A DNA stretch of 64,000 nucleotides, from the NCBI RefSeq assembly GCF_963576615.1, contig NC_088714.1, positions 42,874,072 to 42,938,071 on the forward strand. Direction: 5' to 3'. A program made the translations under genes and the position numbers. Below, piece by piece: positions 35,553 to 47,500 of this stretch (positions within the stretch are counted from its first letter, which is position 1; the number at the start of each line of letters is the position of its first letter). This DNA is from Watersipora subatra. Its lineage: Eukaryota > Bryozoa > Gymnolaemata > Cheilostomatida > Watersiporidae. The notes beneath the pieces are model-generated. The model was not told the origin of the DNA. It saw nothing but the letters and a program-made list of their open reading frames with translations, and searched no databases.

Positions 35553-38500
35553 GTACATTAGGTCGACCTAACAAAATACATTGCCTTTAATGGCTCTTTT
35601 TGGAGTCATTTTTAAATCGGTTTTTGACGCTTATCTTAGTGGTACAGACCGTTTTTTGCAAGACGAGTATTGCAAAAGTTTAATTGCCAAATCGTATCTT
35701 AGAACGTTCTATGATCGTATCTTATGCCAACTGGAAATCACGGTTTGCTTATATTTCTCGCAACGTGTTCGTAAAAATAAAACTGTGCAGGGATCTGCAA
35801 TTGGATTGGCGCAGTTGTTATTTTTATTTAATCTCTGCGTTTACTGAAGTTTCTCATGTGATATGATTTTAATAATTATCACATGGGAAACATTATCACA
35901 TATCATTACTAATACCAATGATATACAGCCCCCCCCAGTGGGGGCTGTATATCATTGGTATTAGTAATGATTGTTGTAAGGCTATAAATGCCACAAAATT
36001 TGACATGGCACACAGATTTTGCTATCTCTGCTCTAGTTCTCAAGTATCCAGACCCATTTAAGAGTTTATTTTGGACACAAGCGCTAGTGGTAGCGGAGTT
36101 AGCGCAGTACTGTCACAAAATGGTAACAATGATGAGGTTGTCATCTTCTAATAAAGGAAAACATTTAGCCATTCAAGGAGAAATTACTGTAAATCAAGAT
36201 AAAAATTACTGGTTGTCATCACGGCAGTCCGAAGTTTTCGTCCATACCTAAATGAAAACAGATTCAAGATTCGCACTTACCATGCATTTTCTGTTATAGT
36301 TTGGGTGAAAAACAAAGCTGACTGGCTAAACAAACTACTGGCTAGAGTTATTATCAGATTTTTTCTTTGTCATAAAACCCAAACCAGGAGCAAAATATAC
36401 TGATGTCACAGTCGCCACCCATGCGATGGGTGTAAACAATGCGTTTGAATACAAGAAATAATCCCTGTCTGACTCTGGAATGGAAATAACTATGCTCCTA
36501 TAACACTAAAGTAAGGTAATCTAGAAACAAAGAAACTAGTGATAGATAAAAAGAGATCAACCATCTCGACTATCTGGAGTTAAACGCTAAACCAAAAGAT
36601 CAGATTTAAGCTGTGACTTAACTAGCTAAAGTACAACAAGAAGACAATGGAGAGGTGGTTTCGGTATATCAGTTAGTCGCTGAACAAAGACAACTGAAAA
36701 GTGATTAGCTGCAAAAAGTTCACAAGAACTGAGACAGCTTGTGAGATGGGACAACCTTATCATTAAACAGAATGACATTCTCTGAACTACAGTACAGAAA
36801 TCTAGAGAGGACTTCTAAGCAGTTATCTGTTCGGGGTTACTATGTGCAGAAGTTATGTGAAAGTGTGACAAGCTAACTCATACTGCGGCAAAAAGAACTA
36901 AACAAAGATTAAAGCAAGATTGGCATTGACTAGACATGGGGGAATTGTTGGAAGAATAAATTTCTGTGTGTATATCTCAAAGTGTTCTTTGTATGGTTTA
37001 TGTAAGATTTGTGAGCTTTCCACTAGCTTTTCTGTTCTGCATTCACCTTATAGCTAATATAGCAGCAACGCGTGTTATGTCGCAAGTCCGTATGAGAAAA
37101 TAGTCGAATTAAGCAAGGTACGCAAAAGAGAGGTAAGTGAGATGCAGAGAATTGTCAATACACTCAAGAACAACAGAAGTGAGATGAGAGTAGAAAAATA
37201 CTGTAAAATTCAGTCACTCCGAAACTCGCGCCTTCTGTGGAAGAGACTGTGTTTTGATAAATGTAGTCTATAAAGAACATGCACATTTATGAGTTGTTGT
37301 TAATAACTGTGTTTACACAGGTTACTCATGTGAGGACATGTTTTAAATTTCTTTTTAGGAATTCCTTTAACAACTTAAAGCTATATGAGAAATGGCGTTA
37401 AACTAATTTTATGGTTTTTTTCATTTAGACACCTATGAATAGGTACTACACTACGGCTTTGTTACAGGGTCATTGTTGAGCTGTTTTTTTACCTCTTATC
37501 AGGCCTGTATTTTATTTGTGCTGAATAAAATCTGGGATCTTCACACCAGTTCTCCTATCTGTTTTGGTAATGACTGGTTTAAAGCCATAGAGACCATGGA
37601 ATTCGACATGACTAACAGATTCCACAGTAGGTAAACACTGTTGAATGTAATAAATTTTTATTTACAGACACTATTTGCTGGGTTGCATTGTTTTATTGCA
37701 AAGAGTGATTTGTTTTAATAAAAATGATGTGACCAATGTCTGATATTGCATTACTAATGTGCTGTTATACAATTACATATGTATATTATTAATACAAAAT
37801 ATCTACCGAAAACCAAGTACTATACTATCAGAATTAAAAACAAAATGGTGATAACACGATAATAAAATTAGACAAGGAGCGGCTGCAAAATGGGTCGCCC
37901 CTGGTTGGATTTTGGTTAGCTAATTTGTGTTTGCTATTGCATGAAAATAGTTGATTTGTTTTCTGCAGCTTTTAAGTGAAGCAATATTCGAGCTCAACCT
38001 GAGCAGTTGATCAAACTGTTTTACATGGTTTAGCTTAATCTGGCTGCTTGTCTTACAACTCCGAACTATAAAATAAGGTTTTCTAATTTGCTTCAGAGCC
38101 TTAGGTCTTTTACTCTTAATTGTTTTCTTGCGTACTACACATTTTGTGCTGGAACTTAACCGTATGTAAGCATCTACTAGATATTACATATTCCAAATCT
38201 CTGTTATATGTATTGGTAGAAATTTTTTCATCAACTTTAATACTTATAGACAAATATTAATCACAAAATTATGAGTTACTTGGTTTTGGTATAACATGCA
38301 GAGGCGTGGTTATTCACAGATATCATTTACTTTTCTCCAATGAAGATTATTTGAGATTTCACTGCAACACTGGTTGAGAGTGTTAGAAACTGTTGGAACA
38401 CAGGCTAGAACATTTACATTACAGGCAACATTTACTGCTCACATTTGCGGAATGAATATCAGTTAAACTAAAATCTGTTTCATTATGCTGTATCAGCATT

Positions 38501-41500
38501 TTAACTACCAGTGACTGCTTCGTGTCTAGTTGACATATTTTCTCCCATATGTTTTGTTAGTGACAATACTACATATAAGATTAGTGGTAACTTAGCTACA
38601 ACAGCATAGCAGTCACAAATGGTGTAATTACTTGGGCAAGTTACCTTTGACTGAGATGGGTAGTCTAAACAAAACTGATGTTTTTGGAGTAAACTGACTG
38701 AGGCTTGGATCTTTACAGAAATGGAAGCAAGCTTTACAACTCTTTATTTGAAGTTAGGAGGTTCTAGTGTCAATAAAGCAAGTACTCTTTGCTATTATAG
38801 CTGGACAAACTGCAGAAAGAATGTGCTGCAACATTGAAGAATCCTTCAATGTCAGACAGAGCGGAGAAGTTAAAGACTCAATACCAAGAGTTGGTGTTAT
38901 TAGAATTATTTCAAGTCTCTTCCAGTCTCCAGTGTTTATTTAGCAGCTGGTCTGCAAATATATGAGGTCTTTACTAATTGTTGAACTGTTGCATGTGCCT
39001 AAATACTCTATTATCTCCTGTGCTCTGTTGCTGTTTAAATTGCTCAATTTTTGTACAGTCAGTGTATAGGGTCTCCATTACTTGTCTGTTGTAGGTGTAT
39101 AGTGTCTCTATTACTTGTCTGCTGTAGGTGTATAGTGTCTCTATTACTTGTTTGCTGTAGGTGTATAGGGTCTGTATTACTTGTCTGTTGTAGGTGTATA
39201 GGGTCTCCATTACTTGTCTGTTGTAGGTGTATAGTGTCTCTATTACTTGTCTGCTGTAGGTGTATAGTGTCTCTATTACTTGTTTGCTGTAGGTGTATAG
39301 GGTCTCCATTACTTGTCTGTTGTAGGTGTATAGGGTCTCTATTACTTGTCTGCTGTAGGTGTATATGGTCTCTATTACTTGTCTGCTGTAGGTGTATAGG
39401 GTCTCTATTACTTGTCTGCTGTAGGTGTATAGGGTCTCTATTACTTGTCTGTTGTAGGTGTATAGGGTCTCTATTACTTGTCTGTTGTAGGTTTATAGCG
39501 TCTCTATTACTTGTCTGCTGTAGGTGTATAGTGTCTCTATTACTTGTCTGTTGCAGGTTTATAAGGTCTCTAGTACTTGTCTGTTGTAGGTGTATAGTGT
39601 CTCTATTACTTGTCTGCTGTAGGTGTATAGGGTCTTTATTCCTTGTCTGCTGTAGGTTTATAGTGTCTCTATTACTTGTCTGTTGTACGTGTATAGGGTC
39701 TCTATTACTTGTCTGTTGTAGGTGTATAAGGTCTCTATTACTTGTCTGCTGTAGGTGTATAGTGTCTCTATTACTTGTCTGTTGTAGGTTTATAAGGTCT
39801 CTAGTACTTGTCTGTTGTAGGTGTATAAGGTCTCTATTACTTGTCTGCTGTAGGTGTATAGGGTCTCTATTCCTTGTCTGTTGTAGGTTTATAAGGTCTC
39901 TAGTACTTGTCTGTTGTAAGTGTATATGGTCTCTATTCCTTGTCTGTTGTAGGTTTATAGGGTTTCCATTACTTGTCTTCTGTAGATTTAAGTCTCTATC
40001 ACTTGTCTGCTGTAGGTGTGTAGATCTGAGAAATGACATGACTGATTTGCAGAAGAGAATCAGTGAACTTACCAAGTCAACTGAGCCGACAAAAATATCT
40101 AATTTTGATGGAAAAAAGGAAGATGAACTGAAGAGATTAAACAATTTTCTGGCAAGTACTGTGATCTGAAGTTCTGAGAGAAATGACTCTTCAATTGCTT
40201 CTTTTATAGTTTTATAGTATGCGAGGAAATTTAGAATTTTTTGGCTCATATGACACAAAAGTGTGCTACAAGACTGGATAGCTTGGGATCACATTACAAA
40301 TATCCAAGTTCACATGGAACAATATTGCGCTACCGGATTATACAAAAATATAAAAAAACATGATTATGTAAACAAACAGATTTCAGGTGTGCACATGACT
40401 AGAATAGGACCACTAAGGCTGAAAAAGCCCTCATTTTCATATTCAGCTTTCACCCTATAAAAATTCAATTAATGTTTTCACATATTCTAAAAGCTTAGTT
40501 TTGAACAAATGGTTGACAACAGTACGTGTAACTTTACTGTTCAGATGGTTGACAACAGTACGTGTAACTTTACTGTTCAGACGGTTGACAACAGTACGTG
40601 TAACTTTACTGTTCAGATGGTTGACAACAGTATGTGTAACTTTACTGTTCAGATGGTTGACAACAGTACGTGTAACTTTACTGTTCAGATGGTTGACAAC
40701 AGTACGTGTAACTTGACTGTTCAGATGGTTGACAACAGTACGTGTAACTTGACTGTTCAGATGGTTGACAACAGTACGTGTAACTTTACTGTTCAGATGG
40801 TTGACAACAGTACGTGTAACTTTACTGTTCAGATGGTTGACAACAGTATGTGTAACTTTACTATTCAGATGGTTGACAACAGTATGTGTAACTTTACTGT
40901 TCAGATGGTTGACAACAGAATGTGTAACTTTACTGTTCAGATGGTTGACAACAGTACGTGTAACTTTACTGTTCAGATAGTTGACAACAGTACGTGTAAC
41001 TTTACTGTTCAGATGGTTGACAACAGTACGTGTAACTTTACTGTTCAGATGGTTGACAACAGTACGTGTAACTTTACTGTTCAGATGGTTGACAACAGTA
41101 CGTGTAATTTTACTGTTCAGATGGTTGACAACAGTACGTGTAACTTTACTATTTAGATGGTTGACAACAGTATGTGTAACTTTATTGTTCAGATGGTTGA
41201 CAACAGAATGTGTAACTTTACTGTTCAGATGGTTGACAACAGTACGTGTAACTTTACTATTCAGATGGTTGACAACAGTACGTGTAACTTTACTATTCAG
41301 ATGGTTGACAACAGTACGTGTAACTTTACTGTTCAGATGGTTGACAACAGTATGTGTAACTTTACTATTCAGATGGTTGACAACAGTATGTGTAACTTTA
41401 CTGTTCAGATGGTTGACAACAGTACGTGTAACTTTACTATTCAGATGGTTGACAACAGTACGTGTAACTTTACTGTTCAGATGGTTGACAACAGTATGTG

Positions 41501-44500
41501 TAACTTTACTATTCAGATGGTTGACAACAGTATGTGTAACTTTACTGTTCAGATGGTTGACAACAGTACGTGTAACTTTACTATTCAGACGGTTGACAAC
41601 AGTACGTGTAACTTTACTATTCAGATGGTTGACAACAGTACGTGTAACTTTACTGTTCAGATGGTTGACAACAGTATGTGTAACTTTACTATTCAGATGG
41701 TTGACAACAGTATGTGTAACTTTACTGTTCAGATGGTTGACAACAGTACGTGTAACTTTACTTTTCAGATGGTTGACAACAGTATGTGTAACTTTACTGT
41801 TCAGATGGTTGACAACAGTATGTGTAACTTTACTATTCAGATGGTTGACAACAGTACGTGTAACTTTACTGTTCAGATGGTTGACAACAGTACGTGTAAC
41901 TTTACTATTCAGATGGTTGACAACAGTACGTGTAACTTTACTTTTCAGATGGTTGACAACAGTATGTGTAACTTTACTATTCAGATGGTTGACAACAGTA
42001 TGTGTAACTTTACTGTTCAGATGGTTGACAACAGTACGTGTAACTTTACTTTTCAGATGGTTGACAACAGTATGTGTAACTTTACTGTTCAGATGGTTGA
42101 CAACAGTACGTGTAACTTTACTTTTCAGATGGTTGACAACAGTATGTGTAACTTTACTGTTCAGATGGTTGACAACAGTACGTGTAACTTTACTGTTCAG
42201 ACTACTTGAAGTATACTTTGCATTAATAAAAGCTTTCTTAGGTGTTCAGCGAATGTTCAAATCTTTGGTAATCATCAATTTATATTTGTTGACTGTTTTG
42301 GAGTTAAGCGAGTCACTGCTGTGAGTAAGTGACTACTGTTGTTAGTGTCCTTGCTGATACATCTCAAGGATTTGAGTGAACTGTTATGAAATGTTCTATT
42401 ATTTATATTTGGATTTAATTTTGCTCATGATTTTAAATTTTTATTTGTAATAATCAGTTGCAGATTAATACTTCAGTATTTGGTAATGTCTAGCATACCT
42501 AGCAGGTGTTTGCTTATTTTCCATTAGTTTCTGTCATAAGTTCTTGGTTTGCTAAATCATCCAATTTTTGAGAGAGCCACTGTCATTGGCAGCGACTGCA
42601 TATCAATGCAAGGCGGAGCCAGTACAAGAGATTAGCAGGTCTTTTCTAGGCTCATTTTGATGGTATCTCATCTGTGCTTAAAAAGCCTTGGTACCACCAT
42701 AAATAGAAACCCTCCAGCTAGTTCTATCAGTGACACCATTTGTCCATGTCTCCTATCTTATAAAACAGAGAATGAGATATCGCTTGATGGTGTCCTTGTC
42801 TTGTTTTCTTTGAAGACCCTGATTACGTTTTGCACTTGTTAAATTTGAGTGAAAGACTTGGCTGGTAAGTCTGACATTATTCATACATATTAATATGGCA
42901 GCCCACTGTAGCTGATTCTTGACAATCATTGTCTCAATACTCAAGTGACTTCAGGTTACCCCTGTAAGTGACTTCAGGTTACCACTGTAAGTGACTTCAG
43001 GTTACCGTTGTAAGTGACTTCAGGTTATCCCTGTAAGTAACCCATGTTTCTGTTTCATGCCGACATGTAGATAGACATTTGCTTTCTAAGCCTTGAGTTT
43101 CGCAGAAGGTAAAATAGGTGTCTCTGCTTTCAAAGAAACGAGACTTAAGATTGCCAATTGCTTCATTTCTGGTTTGAAGACATCTCACAATCTCGACGTC
43201 TATGTTAGCTTTCCGAAAGAGGCAACTGTCAGGTTAATTGAATGACTACTAAACTTAACTCCTGTTTTTCCACTGTAATGTGAGGTGCAACAAATCACTT
43301 TTAAATCTCAATTTAACTTGCCAACACATTACAACACTCGTCATTCCTTATTTTCATTACCTCTTTCACCCTCCTCTTCTACTGGTGGCCATAGACAGGC
43401 TGCCTATTGGGTGTCATCAGCATGGAATTCCTTGCTAATTTGGATAAGGAAAATTGACAGTCATGATGGTTTTAGGGCTGCTTTGAAGCAGTACTTACTG
43501 GACTCTTTGGAATAGATTTGTTCTGATTTCTTATGCTTAGACTATCCATGTTTTCTTCATTAACAATCCCATCTGTTAACTCAGGCTTTGCACCTTGAAT
43601 AGCCATGCTACTGCCCTCACATGGGCCCTCATTGCACCTTACATTTTCTATCATCTTGTTATGTTGGGATTTAATGTAAATAAAACAAACAAGCTCTGAT
43701 TGTTACTTGGTGGTGGTTGGTGAAGTACTTGAGTTTCCTTTGTATTCCCTTTGGGGCTGAGAGCATTATGTGCATGATGGAAAGCCTCAGGGTATTTCTG
43801 AAGGTCTTTCACAGTATGCGCCACTATAGCATTATCATGCGAGTATTGTAGTTCATAGAAAGTGGTAACTTTAGTTTTTGTTTTGGCCTTCTGATGAGGG
43901 ATGCTGAAGCTATCATTAATTTTGTACCAGATTTAGATACCTGTGGTTAAATGTAGTTTAACTAACTTTAAGAGTTCCAGCAAGTACACAGAGAAAACTG
44001 TTAAGCGCACAACTTTGTTGTACAGTAGTTTAAGCATTCGATTTCCCAGTGTTATATCCCTCAACAAGTACAGAAGCCTGCAGCGTCACACAGTCGTGAT
44101 GCAGCAGTTGACTGATTCTTGTGAGTCTATCAGGGCATCCAGTATCATATAAAACTTTTCAGTGTCCTACCTTTTAATGTATTAAACACTTTGGTGAGAT
44201 CGATACAAGCCACATAGATTTCCCTGTGCTATTTTTTGCTCTTTTCCTTTATTTGCCTGGCAGCATAGATCCTGTCCACAGCGCCTCGGTTAGACTCAGT
44301 ACCACATGGACATTTGGGTAGACAATCTTCCGCATTATATCCTAGATGCCTGCATAGAATCCGCGCTAGAGTCTTAACGCTAAAGACAGCAAAAATATTA
44401 GCATTTATTCAGTACCATTCTTTTATCATTTTATTGACATAACATTATTGCATGAAAGTCAGCAAATGTCATTTTATGGTAGATTCTGATAGGAAGATTA

Positions 44501-47500
44501 AGTTTATTATCACGAGTCAATGAAGTTCAAAGCAAATTAGACCATAAAACACAAAATTGAATCAAATAAACTAAATTTATGTGTATTGGGAGAAAAAGCT
44601 TTTCGCATAGTGCTGTTCTATAATTTGGATTGGCAAGGCTTTGATGTTTGGTATAAGATGTTGGGCATTTTTGGGAAAGTAGGAATGTAATGGATACTCA
44701 TGCAGATTGGAGATCTGATCAGAGTATTTCAGACAACATATATCTAATAACACATATAGCTCATCAGTGTTAAGGGCTGTTAGACATGATATATTACTAG
44801 TACCCTAGGTTAGGTCAAAGCTTACACTTTTTTGGTATCATAAAGCCCAGCACCATCTGTCACATAGACAGATCGTTGGTCTCCGAACTGGTACCCCTCC
44901 TTCAACTCTCTCAGGAAAGGAGGTTATGTAAAATCTTGCAGAATGAAATACAACACCTGACAAAGGTCAGAAGATTTCTCGTGAACAATGGCCATCTCGT
45001 CCAGCTACCAGCTTCTCCAGTCATCTTGGTATCCTTGCCAGTGGTTTGATGCTGTGGTCCTGAGCTGTGCGCTTAAGTAACAGACTGAATCCATGCACAC
45101 ATTCTGCTTGGAATATGGAACACCCCAGTAGAAAAACAAGAGGGTAGCACTTAGATAGGGTACATATGTCAAGTACACGGACCTCATCAAGATGGCCTTC
45201 TATATTCTGGTTTCTCTTCTTTATTCTATTCCCCTCTTTAGTTTCCGTTATGAAGTCAATTTGACGTCTGATTTCAGACTCAGGTTGGAGAGATGGAGAA
45301 GAAATTGGAGCCAGACCTTACTGAGGAAGACTACTTCAAGTAAGAGCCCCGCTCAGTGGTTATTCTCATTCTTGTAGAGAATCCTTTTTTCAGATGTAAA
45401 GTGTTTTCATCTTTTTGGCACATTGATTGCTGTTATAGCATACTCTTTAATACTTTGAAGTCTAGCCTTGTATATACAAGCAGATGTATGTAGGTTATAG
45501 GGTGATCGGATAGGCAAGTTGCTAGCAATATAATCATGTATCTCATGTTGAGTTGCCAGGCAGTTGGCCAGTCGGGCCTCTCCCTGGCTCGTTTGGGCGT
45601 GCAAAAGAACACAATCAACTTTTTAACTTAACTTAGACAACATATTCAATCACCAAACCCGTAGAACTAGATGAAAAAAAAAGCAGAAATCAAGTAGAGT
45701 AAATAGTTTTGTTTCACACTCTTTCAAATTTGTGATGTTTTAGAGGTAACTGAAGAAACAGTCATTGATGTACACCGAGTCTGATAGAGTGTGTATTTTT
45801 TATAAATAGGAAAACAAATAGTTTTAGCGTAAAGCTCTTGTTGCCGAAGAGAAGATGTTTTCTATCCTTGTCTACTTCTGACCCTTCATTACCAGGAATT
45901 TTAATCAGTGTGTCTTTAGAAACTAATGTTCTGTTGGCTGCCATTTTTATTTCTCGGTTGGTTAGATGTACCCTCGGAATTTTGACAACGTCTCAAAAAT
46001 TAGTAGTCCAATTGATTAAAAACCTAGGAATTGTTCTGAAAACATGTATCGCACAAAGCGACCAAAATTTTATAGTTCTACGTAAATTATAAATATGGAA
46101 AAACAAAGCAGAACTACACAGCCGAGTTTACACAGGTGTAGGATCAGGTGGAAAAAAATGTTCCTGAAGTATCTCAGGTCTAACTGTACTGATAGTATTT
46201 TACTTGCTTCAAGTTTCCTTTTCTTTCATTAGGCAGCAGTTATAATTTATGTGTCACACAATCTGTATTCTTTGTTTGGCATTCTCTTTACGAGTCGGTA
46301 TGCAAGGCGACTCTTTCAGGGGCTGCTGGTCTGACGCCATCTCATTACTTTTTTTTGCTTTCTGTCTAATTCCAATGTTTATAAAGTTGTTGCTATCAAG
46401 TAATAGGTTTGTTAGATTGGCCAAGTAGTATTGAACTGGATGTATGTTGTCTCAGTGTTTTCTACCTCACGTCTTACTTCTCAATTTGTGTATTGTTTCT
46501 CACACCAATTGTTCTACTCAGAAAGTGGATCTCTCACACCTCGTATATTTGTAGCCTTATAGAATTTGATACTCAGTCAGGATGCTAGCATTAGATCAGT
46601 GACAAGTAACTTGAGTGTTCAGTTTGCAGTATATGACTGTATAAGTTTCACTCTATATTACATAGCACTATTACTGCTGCATAAGGAAAGAAAGGGAAAC
46701 GTGGAGCAAGTAGTATACTATCAGTACAATTAGACAATGATTTAGATGACCATATAGTGGCTTGTTAACATCAAGTGATCTCCAAGTTATTTTTGTTCTA
46801 TTCATAAAAAATATACACACTTGATCAGTCTCGGTGTACATCAACCATTATGTCTCTTCAGTTGCCTCTAAAACATTATTTCTTTAATAGAGCGTCAAAA
46901 AAATTAATTACTAAATTTGATTTCTGTTTTTGTTTCTGTTTCTAATATAATTCTACAAGCTTGGAGATTTAATATAATAATCAGTTGAACAGGAATTGAA
47001 ACATCATTTTACCACTCTATTGGTTAACAGCTGCAGATGATAGTATGCGAGATAAAATAGTTGAGATCATGAAGTCAGGTTTACTGCAAAAACTACAACA
47101 AAGAGATTTCTGGTGTGTCGGCTCATAGCTTTAGTAGCACCATTCTTAGTTCATGCTAATTCGACCCGAGAGCTAATGCTACAATCATTGGGTTTCCGCG
47201 CTTCGAATTGCTCGCTACCGACGGCTTCGCACCTTACCGGTTCAACGATTCGAAGTTGCACTATATAGATCTATGTATAGACCTATGTATAGATCACGAT
47301 GTATCCCTCAAAACGAAAGTTGTTAAGGTAGACTCACCTTCAGGTCAAGGTCACTTTTCAATTCATGGGTAGTCAGTCAACTATTTGCACTAAGCCAGGA
47401 TGCCTGAATGTGATTTTATTTTGTGTTCTGATTGCTCTGCTCTATATTACAAGATATCAACAGAATTTACTGCTTAGTATTAATACATGTCATACTTTAA

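Larger units (their letters stand above)
42480..44395 (-). pseudogene. non-LTR retrotransposon remnant, minus strand
   Basis: Read from 44,395 downward on the minus strand: an LARIL/RGAVDRIYAARQIKEK block near 44,260-44,360, IYVACIDLTKVFNTL near 44,190, a YADD-box relic (YSHDNAIVAHT) near 43,850, IDVEIVRCLQTRNEAIGNL near 43,170, HETETWVTYRDNL near 43,030 and QLQWAAILICMNNVRLTSQV near 42,890. The frame is repeatedly broken. The 5' part is missing and a plus-strand element fragment interrupts it. Inactive. Confidence 0.82.

Noticed and set aside
39051-40258. Frames of 372 and 399 codons on both strands
   Set aside because: Caused by the 33-bp array, whose period is a multiple of three; only the last about 48 codons on the plus strand belong to NPHP1.
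40501-42324. Repetitive frames of up to 447 codons with N-glycosylation-like motifs
   Set aside because: They come from the 36-bp array; two frames are open at once, as expected for a stop-free repeat.
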